From the NCBI GenBank assembly GCA_965225715.1, contig CBDDBK010000004.1:62001-126000 (forward strand): a stretch of DNA of 64,000 nucleotides, written 5' to 3'. The position numbers and the translations under genes were made by a program. The stretch comes from CBDDBK01 sp965225715. GTDB lineage: Bacteria > Bacteroidota > Bacteroidia > Cytophagales > Flammeovirgaceae. Every line of letters begins with the position of its first letter. The first letter of the stretch is position 1. A model generated the notes under the pieces. That model made no database searches. It was given only the letters and a program-made list of their open reading frames with translations, and was not told where the DNA came from. This document shows, piece after piece, positions 39,732 to 48,592 of the stretch.

Positions 39732-42233
39732 GTGAGAATAACCAACTATTTTACCTATTTAATTATTGGGCTATTGAGCATAAGTCAAATAGGATGTTTA
39801 TACAATAATGCTTCTAAATATTCAACTCCTGAACTGCTTTTATATAAACAAAGTATACATGGACATACCGATATTAATAAGCATAAGTTTAAGCAATTGT
39901 ATAAGCAAAAAGAGAATCGCAAATTATTAAATCTACCCTTAGCACCCTATCTTTTTTTTTACAATATAGGCAAAGAGATTTATGAAAAAGATTTTGTTTC
40001 TGATAGTATAAGAAAGACAAAAAAAATAGATCAATTAGAAGAAAAAACATTGAAATATAAAAACCTGTTACAAAAATATGAATACGATACCGATATTGAA
40101 ATAAAGGGCAAAAAAATTGTAAAATGTAAAAAACACTATCATACTGCCTATAAAAAGCTGTGGCAAGCTAGACAGAAATTTAAAAAATATAGAGAAGAAG
40201 GCAACTGGTGGATGAGTAGTTTAGGCGAAAAACCTGTTTTATTTGACCCTTTAAAAGCCTATGCAACTAATCAACTACTTAAGACTTATCTAAGAAAAAA
40301 TGGCTACTTTCAAGCAGAAACTTATTTTTTAATTGATACAGTAAAAAGCGGTATTAAAGTACATTATCACTTATTGCCTCAAAAAGCATATACGATTAAA
40401 CAAATTCAATACAGCCAAATTCCTAATGATCTAAAATATCTTATTGAATCAGATATCAATAATGCACCACTCAAAATAGGACAACGTTATCAACAAGCCA
40501 ATATAAAAGCCCAGAGAACTTATTTGGTAGATTTGCTCAAAAATAAGGGTTATTTTTATATGGATGAAAACGTTATATCTTTTGTTATAGATACTTTAAT
40601 AGGTAATAAACAACTTGATATATATATTAATTTTTTAAAAACACCAGAACAAAAAGTTTATAAAAAGCAATATATTAAGAAAGTTATTTTTACTAATAAT
40701 ACAAGTACTGTTTCTGATAATAACGATTTGATCGAAAAATATAATATTACATTTTTAAACCACAAAGAAGCCTATAAACCAAAACTAATTGCTCCAAAAA
40801 TATCAATAAAAAAAAACTATTTTTATACTCAGAAAGCCAATTATAAAACCCAACTTTCTCTTTCTGATTTAAATATCTTTAGATATATTCATATAAACTA
40901 TAAGGCTTTAAATGATACTGCTTTAGAAGCGACAATCACAACAACATTAGCTAAACGTTATCAATATATTTTAGAAGGAGGAGTAAATACTTTAGGTGGA
41001 AATACACCGGGTCCATTTTTAGGTCTTACTTTTAGAGTACGTAATTTTTTAGGGTCTTTAAATAACCTCCAATTTAGTACTTCTGCTGCCTTAGAATCTC
41101 AAGGTGGTGTCACCCAAAATACCAGAATTTATAACAGTTTAAATTTATCAACCTCTCTGATTTTAACCTTTCCAAAAGTCTTATTCCCAATTTCTTATAA
41201 GTTAAAAAGTTACTTTTTGTCTTCTAATTTTAATACCCAAATAGAATTTGGTTTATCCTATAATCAACGTCCCGAATATGCACGCTTGAATTTTCAAAGT
41301 GCTTTGAGATACATTTGGAAAGATGGCTTAGGTAAAAGTTTAGATATAGATATTCTTAGGCTTAATGCTATAAATACCAGCTTTATTAGTAATGATTTTC
41401 AGGATAGACTTTTAAATCTTGATAGTTTGGGTAATAATCTGCTCAATAGCTTTGATACTTCTTTGGTAAGTTCTTTTAGTATACATTATAACAAAATCAA
41501 AAATATTAAATTTATTAATCGTTTAGCCAGTAATCAACTATCTATTTATTTTGAAAGTGCAGGTAATACGTATAATTTTCTTAATAAAGAAAGTGAAATC
41601 ATTAAAACGAATCAGATTTTTGGCTTAAGTTACTACCAATATTTACGTTTAAGTTTAAGTTATAAAATATTAATACCTTTCAGTAAGATCAAAGTTAATG
41701 AACTCGTTTTTCATACGCTTGGTGGTTTAACATATGCCTATACAGCTAATGATATTTTGCCATATGAAAAAAATTATTTCACTGGTGGCGCCAATAGCAA
41801 CCGAGGATGGCCTACAAGGCGCATAGGACCAGGTTCTTATACACCCACTTTGCATAGTGATGGACAATTTGATTATAGCTTTGAACAGCCTGGCAATATT
41901 ACTTTAGGGTTTAATTTGGAATATCGAAGAAACCTAGTTTCTTATATTGATTGGGCTTATTTTATTGATGCTTCTAATGTATGGACTTTTAAACAAGACA
42001 ATAGTAGACCCGGTGCAAAGTTTAATTTTCAACAGTTCTGGCAAGAATTTGCCATCAGTACGGGCTTTGGTTTACGTCTTAATTTAACGTTTTTTATTCT
42101 TCGCCTTGATGCTGGATTCAAACTCTATAATCCTGCCTTTCCTAAACAAAAACGCTTTGTTCTTTTTGATTCTATCACTAGTAAACCTTTCCGAAAAACA
42201 ACTTTAAATATTGGAATAGGTTATCCATTTTAG
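39732..42233 (+). CDS. TamL-like lipoprotein, BamA/TamA family outer-membrane assembly protein
   Basis: An 833-residue protein. The N-terminus (MRITNYFTYLIIGLLSISQIGC) is a lipoprotein signal with Cys22, as in TamL, the lipidated TamA-like protein of Bacteroidota. POTRA-like segments follow (about 165-350, e.g. NQLLKTYLRKNGYFQAET), then a C-terminal beta-barrel (about 400-833) with the BamA/TamA signature GGANSNRGWPTRRIGPGSY (RGW...GPG) and a barrel end YPF. It is expected to help insert outer-membrane or surface proteins together with TamB. The start is GTG at 39732; no in-frame ATG exists close upstream. No tamB is in the window. Confidence 0.85.
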   Translation: MRITNYFTYLIIGLLSISQIGCLYNNASKYSTPELLLYKQSIHGHTDINKHKFKQLYKQKENRKLLNLPLAPYLFFYNIGKEIYEKDFVSDSIRKTKKIDQLEEKTLKYKNLLQKYEYDTDIEIKGKKIVKCKKHYHTAYKKLWQARQKFKKYREEGNWWMSSLGEKPVLFDPLKAYATNQLLKTYLRKNGYFQAETYFLIDTVKSGIKVHYHLLPQKAYTIKQIQYSQIPNDLKYLIESDINNAPLKIGQRYQQANIKAQRTYLVDLLKNKGYFYMDENVISFVIDTLIGNKQLDIYINFLKTPEQKVYKKQYIKKVIFTNNTSTVSDNNDLIEKYNITFLNHKEAYKPKLIAPKISIKKNYFYTQKANYKTQLSLSDLNIFRYIHINYKALNDTALEATITTTLAKRYQYILEGGVNTLGGNTPGPFLGLTFRVRNFLGSLNNLQFSTSAALESQGGVTQNTRIYNSLNLSTSLILTFPKVLFPISYKLKSYFLSSNFNTQIEFGLSYNQRPEYARLNFQSALRYIWKDGLGKSLDIDILRLNAINTSFISNDFQDRLLNLDSLGNNLLNSFDTSLVSSFSIHYNKIKNIKFINRLASNQLSIYFESAGNTYNFLNKESEIIKTNQIFGLSYYQYLRLSLSYKILIPFSKIKVNELVFHTLGGLTYAYTANDILPYEKNYFTGGANSNRGWPTRRIGPGSYTPTLHSDGQFDYSFEQPGNITLGFNLEYRRNLVSYIDWAYFIDASNVWTFKQDNSRPGAKFNFQQFWQEFAISTGFGLRLNLTFFILRLDAGFKLYNPAFPKQKRFVLFDSITSKPFRKTTLNIGIGYPF

Positions 42234-42291
42234 CCTAAAATAACTTAAAAAAATTGAACCATAATCTAGGCTAAAAAGTTATTGGTAACTT
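42228..42291 (+). terminator. Inverted repeats at the end of the TamL-like gene
   Basis: TTTTAGCCTA (42228-42237, spanning the stop) pairs with TAGGCTAAAA (42267-42276), and a second small hairpin AAGTTA-TTGG-TAACTT (42276-42291) follows at once. No clear T run follows, so terminator function is only possible. Confidence 0.35.
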
Positions 42292-42459
42292 ATAATAGCT
42301 GTTTCAGTATAATAGCCAATATTTAATATTTTGGAAAAAATTAGATTAAATAGAATTATTTATTTATAATCCTTTTCATTGATAATTAGGAATTATAAAT
42401 GAAGAAAACTATTTTATTCATGTTCTATTTTAATTGCACGACCTAATTTTTTTATTTAT

Positions 42460-44175
42460 ATGTCAAAAGTTTATTTCTTTATTTTTATCACTCTTTTGTT
42501 TGATATAAGCGCCCAAACTTATCTTCAAAACTATGAAAAAGGGAAATTATATTTAGAAAAAAAAGAATATAAAGAAGCAAGAATGATCTTCAAAGATTTA
42601 GTTTTAAAATCAGTTCCTAAACATAAAAGTAATATAGAGTTTTATACATATTATTATTGGGCTATAGCAGCTTATCATATTAATTATAAACATGAATCTG
42701 TGTATGCCCTTAAATATATTTTACGCAATTTCGAAGATTGGCATAATGTAGACGATGTTTATTATTTATTAGGGTTATTGAGTTTACAACAGAATCGGCA
42801 TGTGGAAGCTATAAAATATCTAAAAACTATTGAAGAAAAAACATTAAAAAAAGAAGCCCTTAATGTTTTACAGATTTATCTCGATTCTTTGTCTTATTCA
42901 TCTCTTTCTGATCTTTATACAATTTACCCTAACGATACTATTATCGGAAAATATTTCTATAACTATCTCAAAAGACAAAATAAAATAAGTCCTGAATCAG
43001 CTGTATTTAAAGCACTTCAAAAACTATATAAAGAATCTAACCCAGAAATGTCTTACTATTCTAATTCTAACATACATAAAAACAGATATAATGTGGGTAT
43101 TTTATTGCCTCAAAAAAAGAGCCAACAACTTGATTTTAAAGATATTTCAACCTCTCTTATAGAATTTGTGTTAGCTTCTAAACTGGCAGCTTTAGAATTG
43201 TCACAGAAGAACATACATTTAGACTTTTATATTTTTAATTTGTCAAACGATAGTCTTAGTTTAGCTGATTTCATGTATACCATGAAAACTATCCCTTGTG
43301 ATATTTTTCTTTCGCCTATCCATCAAACCTATTTTAACCCAATATATGATTTGGCTCTTGAGTTGCAGATTCCTTTTGTTATGCTTAGTTCTGTAGATTC
43401 AATTATGCAAAAAAATCCTTTTATCATCTCCTTGACACCCTCTACGGAAACAGAATTAACTAAAGCAGCTACTTTTATGATTGATAGTCTAAATTTACCT
43501 ATAGCTTATATTATTGAAGATAATACTCAAGAATCGAAGATAATCAGCAAATTGTATCAAAAATCCATAAAAAAACAAGGTGGAAAAGTGCAAAAAGTGA
43601 TTACTTTTAACCGTACTAGTGGTATATTTTCCAGAAATCTTTCCCGACTAACTCTTGACAAGCGAAGCATAAGTGATAGTCTTCATTTAGTTCATGTTTT
43701 TATAATTACTAAGTCTCAAAATATCTTGAGAAGTGCTTTATCTTTAGTTTCTTCAGCCTACCTCAAACAACCTATACTTGGGCAAGAACATTGGCTTAGA
43801 AGCAACCAAATATTTTATGACCAATTAGAAGATTTGGATGTTTATTTTATGATGGACTATTTTATTGATGAAGATGATGGGTATTGGAATTTTGTAGAAA
43901 ATTATATTAAAACCAGCAAAAAAATGCCCAATATCTATGCTAAATTGGGTTATATAGCAACTCATTTTTTAGGTGAAATGTTAGATTTTTATGGTTTAAG
44001 TTTTTACCAAAACTTGCATTTACAAGATACTATAAAAATTAAATTTTTATCGGATATGAATTTTAAAACACATAATCACAATCAAAATATTATTATTTCA
44101 ACATTTGAAAGTGGAGATTTAATCAATATAAAAAATAAAAAACAAGCTTTAAAAATGATTAATACCAAACGATAG
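42460..44175 (+). CDS. TPR domain fused to a periplasmic-binding-protein-like domain
   Basis: A 571-residue protein with a short signal peptide (MSKVYFFIFITLLFDISAQ). Residues 20-195 are helical TPR-like repeats (YEKGKLYLEKKEYKEARMIF, YYLLGLLSLQQNRHVEAIKYL). From about 205 (NVGILLPQ) to about 540 the layout is a type 1 periplasmic-binding fold (branched-chain amino acid receptor-like): FVLASKLAALEL, CDIFLSPIHQTY, PFVMLSSVDS, SLTPSTETEL, AYIIEDN. The same TPR + PBP order occurs in proteobacterial LpoA, an activator of penicillin-binding protein 1A, so a regulatory role in wall synthesis is a possible analogy, not shown. It lies downstream of the TamL-like gene. Confidence 0.7.
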   Translation: MSKVYFFIFITLLFDISAQTYLQNYEKGKLYLEKKEYKEARMIFKDLVLKSVPKHKSNIEFYTYYYWAIAAYHINYKHESVYALKYILRNFEDWHNVDDVYYLLGLLSLQQNRHVEAIKYLKTIEEKTLKKEALNVLQIYLDSLSYSSLSDLYTIYPNDTIIGKYFYNYLKRQNKISPESAVFKALQKLYKESNPEMSYYSNSNIHKNRYNVGILLPQKKSQQLDFKDISTSLIEFVLASKLAALELSQKNIHLDFYIFNLSNDSLSLADFMYTMKTIPCDIFLSPIHQTYFNPIYDLALELQIPFVMLSSVDSIMQKNPFIISLTPSTETELTKAATFMIDSLNLPIAYIIEDNTQESKIISKLYQKSIKKQGGKVQKVITFNRTSGIFSRNLSRLTLDKRSISDSLHLVHVFIITKSQNILRSALSLVSSAYLKQPILGQEHWLRSNQIFYDQLEDLDVYFMMDYFIDEDDGYWNFVENYIKTSKKMPNIYAKLGYIATHFLGEMLDFYGLSFYQNLHLQDTIKIKFLSDMNFKTHNHNQNIIISTFESGDLINIKNKKQALKMINTKR

Positions 44176-44275
44176 CTTTTTGACTTAACCAATTAATTTC
44201 TAAATTATTTGATTTTGTAATCCAAGTTTTGTAGACTGTTTTAAATCAAAGAAGTCTCACTTATGTCATTCGTAT

Positions 44276-44368
44276 TATACTCAGCTTACTTAAAAAAGAG
44301 CGTTTTTCGGATTCTAACCTATTGGTATTGAAACTTAACGTTTCACAAAATAAAATAGCTTTGCTATA
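44276..44368 (+). repeat. Dispersed palindromic repeat, long form, copy 2
   Basis: Runs from TATACTCAG to TTGCTATA and carries the palindromes GAAACTTAACGTTTC and ATAGCTTTGCTAT. It is nearly identical to the copies at 46284 and 62254 and to the inverted copies at 31837 and 61083. Confidence 0.9.
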
Positions 44369-44454
44369 TTTGGGCTATTAAGACTGAACTTTATATTATA
44401 TTTAGGCGATAATCCAATTCTCTGAATTGGAACGTAAAAAAAATAAAAATGCTG

Positions 44455-44523
44455 TTAGAGTCATATCACTTGAAAAAAGGATTTTATAGCTTTTAACTCA
44501 TTGATAATAATAGCATAGCTATA
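44455..44523 (+). repeat. Dispersed palindromic repeat, short form
   Basis: AGAGTCATATCACTTGAAAA at the left, TTTTAACTCATTGAT in the middle and AGCATAGCTATA at the right match the diverged branch of the family (compare 62687-62784), without the GAAAC...GTTTC palindrome. Confidence 0.65.
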
Positions 44524-44565
44524 CCAAATTGTAGTACTGTCAACTTTTAACTTATATAGACTGTT

Positions 44566-45867
44566 ATGAAATATAAACCACTTGGAACTAAACTTTATTG
44601 TCAAAATAGGAAACGACTGGCAAAATTACTAAAACCAAATTCTGTTGTTATTTTAAAGTCTAATGATTTGATGCCTACAAATGCCGACGGGATTTTTCCT
44701 TTTATTCAAAACACAGATTTGTTTTTTCTTACAGGTATAGACCAAGAAGAAACAACTTTTATTTTCTATCCTGACCATCCAAATCCAGATCTTCAGGCTG
44801 TTTTAGTATTGCGAAAAACAGATGAAAATATAGCAATTTGGGAAGGCAAAAAGTTAGATAAAAAAATGGCTAAAACCTATTCGGGTATTAAGACAATTTA
44901 TTGGTCTGATGGAAAAAATATCCTGAACAATGTGCTTAAACCATTCATTTGCCGGGCTGAACATATTTATTTGAATACCAATGAACATCTTAGAGCAAAT
45001 TCAAAAATAAATAGTGCTAATGATAGACTCATTTCGGCTTGCAAAGAAATGTATCCTTTACATAGTTATCAGCGTTTGGCACCACTTTTACACCAATTAA
45101 GAGCTGTTAAACAATTGCAGGAAATTAAAGCTATTAAAAAAGCCATAAAAATTACAGGTATAGCCTTTCAAAAAATCTTAAAAAAAACGCATATAGGTAT
45201 AGGTGAGCATGAAATAGAAGCGCTTTTAATTTATCATTTTTTGAAAAATAAATCGCAAATGCCCGGCTATCAACCGATCGTAGCTAGTGGTGCCAACAGT
45301 TGTGTTTTACATTATATAGATAATAATCAAATTTGTAAAGAAGGAGATTTATTACTTATCGATATTGGGGCAAAATATGCCAACTATAGCGCCGATATTA
45401 CGCGTACTATTCCTGTTTCTGGACGTTTCAACGAAAGACAAAAACAGGTTTATATGGCCGTTCTTGCCATTAAAAGTTATGCTGAAAATCTTCTACAAAC
45501 AGGTAATCATTTAAAGACTTATCATGAAGAAATTGGAAAATTTGCAGAAAATCAACTTATTAATCTAAAGCTTTTAACAAGTCATGAAGTGAAAAAGCAA
45601 GATAAAGATAAACCCCTTTATAAAAAGTATTTTATGCATGGTACTTCTCATCATCTTGGTTTAGATATTCATGATTATGGACAAGATGACTATAGAAAAT
45701 TTGAATCTGGTATGGTTTTTACTTGTGAACCCGGTATTTATATAAGAGACGAAAATATTGGCATTCGTTTGGAAGATAATATTTTGATTACAAAAAAAGG
45801 CAATCAAAATTTAAGTCAACATATCCCGATTGAAATAGAAGATCTTGAAAATATCATGAATGCTTAA
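44566..45867 (+). CDS. pepP: Xaa-Pro aminopeptidase (aminopeptidase P)
   Basis: A 433-residue, full-length two-domain M24B enzyme that removes an N-terminal residue preceding proline. The N-terminal domain has the aminopeptidase P pattern (NTDLFFLTGIDQEETTFIFY). The pita-bread domain carries all metal ligands: LLIDIGAKYANYSADITRT (two Asp), HGTSHHLGLDIHDYG (His), TCEPGIYI (Glu) and GIRLEDNILIT (Glu). No signal peptide, so cytoplasmic. The last 8 bases overlap the following small lipoprotein gene, suggesting translational coupling. Confidence 0.95.
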   Translation: MKYKPLGTKLYCQNRKRLAKLLKPNSVVILKSNDLMPTNADGIFPFIQNTDLFFLTGIDQEETTFIFYPDHPNPDLQAVLVLRKTDENIAIWEGKKLDKKMAKTYSGIKTIYWSDGKNILNNVLKPFICRAEHIYLNTNEHLRANSKINSANDRLISACKEMYPLHSYQRLAPLLHQLRAVKQLQEIKAIKKAIKITGIAFQKILKKTHIGIGEHEIEALLIYHFLKNKSQMPGYQPIVASGANSCVLHYIDNNQICKEGDLLLIDIGAKYANYSADITRTIPVSGRFNERQKQVYMAVLAIKSYAENLLQTGNHLKTYHEEIGKFAENQLINLKLLTSHEVKKQDKDKPLYKKYFMHGTSHHLGLDIHDYGQDDYRKFESGMVFTCEPGIYIRDENIGIRLEDNILITKKGNQNLSQHIPIEIEDLENIMNA

Positions 45868-46279
45868 AAAATTGCCCATTTATTTATTCCCGAATATGTA
45901 CGTAAGAACTTTATGTGGTATTTCATTGGTAATTTTATTTACTTTTACAACTTGTAAAAGTACTAAGCGAGCCATTGTTATTGAAGAAATAGTTTTGCCA
46001 GATGATCAAAAAAGACATCGAAAACCTATTTATCAACATTATATTAATAAAGAAACATTAGTACTTATTAAGTCGAAAAAAGACAAGGCAGATAGTAAAA
46101 TTAGAAGTAAAAGTTTTAATCATGATAAGGTTTCAAAAAAATCAAAACCATCATTTACCAATAAATATAAAGCTAATAATCATCTTTCTCAAAAACGATG
46201 TCTTGAGAAGAAAAAAAGTAAACGAATCCAAAAACGTAATAAAAATAGATATTTGAAAAAGATAGTTTATAAAAACTAA
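45860..46279 (+). CDS. Small basic putative lipoprotein, unknown function
   Basis: A 139-residue protein overlapping pepP by 8 bases. A hydrophobic segment ends in LVILFTFTTC, a plausible lipobox with Cys32, so it may start at the internal Met13 (45896, MYVRTLCGI) to give a normal-length signal. The mature part is very rich in Lys and Arg (for example SKKSKPS and KKKSKRIQKRNKNR) and shows no known domain. Such basic tails may touch nucleic acid or anionic wall polymers, but this is a guess. A long-form dispersed repeat begins five bases after its stop. Confidence 0.6.
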   Translation: MLKKLPIYLFPNMYVRTLCGISLVILFTFTTCKSTKRAIVIEEIVLPDDQKRHRKPIYQHYINKETLVLIKSKKDKADSKIRSKSFNHDKVSKKSKPSFTNKYKANNHLSQKRCLEKKKSKRIQKRNKNRYLKKIVYKN

Positions 46280-46283
46280 CATT

Positions 46284-46376
46284 TATACTCAGGTTACTTG
46301 AAAAAGAGCGTTTTTCGGATTCTAACCTATTGGTATTGAAACTTAACGTTTCGCAAAATAAAATAGCTTTGCTATA
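46284..46376 (+). repeat. Dispersed palindromic repeat, long form, copy 3
   Basis: TATACTCAGGTTACTTG to TTTGCTATA, with both palindromes intact. It begins five bases past the stop of the small lipoprotein gene and may also serve as its transcription end. Confidence 0.9.
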
Positions 46377-46523
46377 ACCCAAAAATACAGCTACGATATA
46401 ATTAAATGTCACGCTATAAACTTGGAAGTTAATAATTATAGAATACGTTTAGAAGTTCTTATATTTTTAAAACCTAAAGTTTAGTAGATTCATTTTCAAG
46501 ATTATAATTTTTGTAATTAAGAT

Positions 46524-47612
46524 ATGCGTTTCTTTTCTAAACAACAAATTAATCAACTTTTTAGTATTAATCACAAACAAATTGCTTTTATATTTACAAG
46601 TATTCAAGTTTTATTTTTTGCTGGTTTTCATTTAGTTTTTATTGGATTTGATACTCCAACTATTAAATATTTAGTTTTTTATATTGCTACTATCGTAATT
46701 TCTTATTATGTTTTTTCATATCTCATTAAGTTTCTTATTTTCAAACCAATTTATAAAGCTTATATTATTTTGAGGTACTTGCATCTCAAAGTTCCATATT
46801 CTAAGTTTTTACCTCGTGAAGACCCAAGTTCTTTTGAAGATTTTAATCTAAAAATTCTATCCGATCAAATTCAGAATTATGTAGCTCAAAAAGAAGATGA
46901 AATAAAAATTTTGCAGCATCTTCAAACTTATCATAAAGATCTTATTGCCAATATTTCTCATGAGCTTAAAACACCTATATTTTCTGCTCAAGGTTATGTA
47001 TCTACAGTTTTAGATAATCAAAATATTGATAAAAAAACTCAATATGATTTTCTAAAAAAAGCTGTTAAAAGTTTAGATTTTTTAGATTTATTAGTTAGAG
47101 ATTTAATCACGTTGTCAAAGTTAGAATCTGGAAAATTAACAGTTCAAAAAGAAATCTTTGATATTCAAGCCATTATTTTAGAAATTTTTGAAGATTTACA
47201 AAAAAAAACCTCCAAAAAACAAATTACTTTAAGAATAAAAGATTTTAGCGAAAATGGTATTTATGTTTTTGCCGATAAAGAAAAAATCCGACAGGTTCTT
47301 CTAAACCTTGTTTATAATGCTATTAGCTATGGCAAACAGGAAGGTTTTGTAGAGGTTCATTGGATTGATTGGCAAGATAAATTGCATATTTTAGTTGAAG
47401 ATAACGGTATAGGTATTTCAGAGGACAATTTAGACCGTATTTTCCAGCGTTTTTATAGAGTTGACAAAAGCCGTTCCAAAAACCAAGGGGGTACAGGCTT
47501 AGGACTTTCCATAGTCAAGTATATTTTGGAATTACACGATTCTAAAGTATTGGTTAAAAGTGAATTAAATAAAGGTAGTCAATTCAGTTTTTCGCTAGAT
47601 AGAGATAGTTAA
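46524..47612 (+). CDS. Membrane sensor histidine kinase (orphan)
   Basis: A 362-residue kinase with two transmembrane segments (about 21-41 and 48-73) and almost no periplasmic loop, so it probably senses the membrane or an internal signal. HisKA: LIANISHELKTPIFSAQGYV with phospho-accepting His146. HATPase: N box LLNLVYNAISYG, G1 VEDNGIGIS, F box FQRFYRVDKSRS, G2 GGTGLGLSIVK. It resembles PhoR-type kinases. No response regulator gene lies on either side: upstream is pepP with the small lipoprotein, and downstream a convergent gene, so its partner is elsewhere. Confidence 0.92.
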   Translation: MRFFSKQQINQLFSINHKQIAFIFTSIQVLFFAGFHLVFIGFDTPTIKYLVFYIATIVISYYVFSYLIKFLIFKPIYKAYIILRYLHLKVPYSKFLPREDPSSFEDFNLKILSDQIQNYVAQKEDEIKILQHLQTYHKDLIANISHELKTPIFSAQGYVSTVLDNQNIDKKTQYDFLKKAVKSLDFLDLLVRDLITLSKLESGKLTVQKEIFDIQAIILEIFEDLQKKTSKKQITLRIKDFSENGIYVFADKEKIRQVLLNLVYNAISYGKQEGFVEVHWIDWQDKLHILVEDNGIGISEDNLDRIFQRFYRVDKSRSKNQGGTGLGLSIVKYILELHDSKVLVKSELNKGSQFSFSLDRDS

Positions 47613-47629
47613 AAAGCATTTAATTTTTG

Positions 47630-47646
47630 ATAAGAATTTTTCTTAT
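47630..47646. terminator. Bidirectional hairpin between convergent genes
   Basis: ATAAGAA-TTT-TTCTTAT, a perfect 7-bp stem with a 3-base loop, lies in the 38-base gap between the histidine kinase stop (47612) and the end of the helix-hairpin-helix gene (47651). Position and symmetry suit a shared terminator. Confidence 0.5.
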
Positions 47647-47650
47647 TGGA

Positions 47651-48592
47651 TTATAAGGTCAAATAAGGGTAGATTTTATTAAGCCAGTCTTGGTTTATAG
47701 TTTTGATATTCAATAAATCTTCTATATTTTTATAAAGTCCATGTTGTTTTCTGTAATTCACAATATGTTTGGCTTCACGACCATTGATATAGGGGTGATG
47801 ACGTAATAGTTTCATATCTAAATTATTGATATTAAGCTTTTTTATTTTTGTTGTATCGATATAAATATAGGCTTTGAGTTTTTTGTAGACCTCTTCTGAC
47901 AACCCATAAACTTCTTTTAATTGTTGCTGGTCATGAAAACCTCCCAATAACAAACGGTATTTTAAGATTCTTTTGGCTAAAGATGTGCCTATACCATTGA
48001 TAAACTTTAACTTAAGACTATCTGCTTCATTTAATTCAAAAGCACTAAATGTTTCTGGTAAATCAATATAAGTTTCGAGTTTTTCATACATATAATCAGG
48101 AAGTTTATAGATTTTTTTAAAATCTTTTTTAACATAGAAATAAGCTCCTCTATTTCGATATTGGAGAATATTTTCAACAACCCAATCTTTTAAACCTAAA
48201 TGAATAAAAGATAAAGAATCAGCAGTATTAGGATTAAAAACAAATAAATTTTCAGAAGTTTTTGATGAAAAGTCCGAATGATACTTAGAACTTTTTCGTT
48301 TTTTAAAAAATGTTCTATTTTGAACTTTATCTTTATAGCTATTTTTATAGTTAACTTCAGCATGATTTTCAAAGTTTTCTCCAATGCTATCTAACCAAGC
48401 GTGTACAATTTCAGGCTCATTAGAAACAGGTATCAGTTTTTCTGCTCCAAAATAGACGCCTATCAACAAACTCAAAATAAGCAGCAAATAAAATACACGC
48501 TTACTCTCGGCATAAGACATATCAAAAAAAGATTGAATGAATTTGATCATAGGAATAATAAAACTCTCGACTATGCTTTTAATAATATTCAT
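47651..48592 (-). CDS. Membrane-anchored helix-hairpin-helix protein (ComEA-like)
   Basis: A 313-residue protein with one N-terminal membrane anchor (about 33-50, VFYLLLILSLLIGVYFGA), a polar basic linker to about 115, then three ComEA-like helix-hairpin-helix units: about 119-176, 186-243 (FINGIGTSLAKRILKYR, the clearest HhH) and 253-310. HhH domains bind DNA without sequence preference; ComEA proteins hold incoming DNA during transformation. No other competence gene is here, so a DNA uptake role is only a family-level possibility. The front 197 codons are duplicated at 50215-50805. Confidence 0.85.
   Translation of the reverse strand: MNIIKSIVESFIIPMIKFIQSFFDMSYAESKRVFYLLLILSLLIGVYFGAEKLIPVSNEPEIVHAWLDSIGENFENHAEVNYKNSYKDKVQNRTFFKKRKSSKYHSDFSSKTSENLFVFNPNTADSLSFIHLGLKDWVVENILQYRNRGAYFYVKKDFKKIYKLPDYMYEKLETYIDLPETFSAFELNEADSLKLKFINGIGTSLAKRILKYRLLLGGFHDQQQLKEVYGLSEEVYKKLKAYIYIDTTKIKKLNINNLDMKLLRHHPYINGREAKHIVNYRKQHGLYKNIEDLLNIKTINQDWLNKIYPYLTL

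Larger units (their letters stand above)
44176..44565. other. Intergenic region with two dispersed repeats and a hairpin
   Basis: No gene. It contains the long-form repeat (44276-44368), a perfect 8-bp stem with a 3-base loop, TCCAATTC-TCT-GAATTGGA (44413-44431), and a short-form repeat (44455-44523). Confidence 0.7.

Noticed and set aside
42400..42447. Tiny frame MKKTILFMFYFNCTT before the TPR fusion gene
   Set aside because: Only 15 codons; it looks like a lipoprotein start, but there is no mature protein and no second line of evidence.
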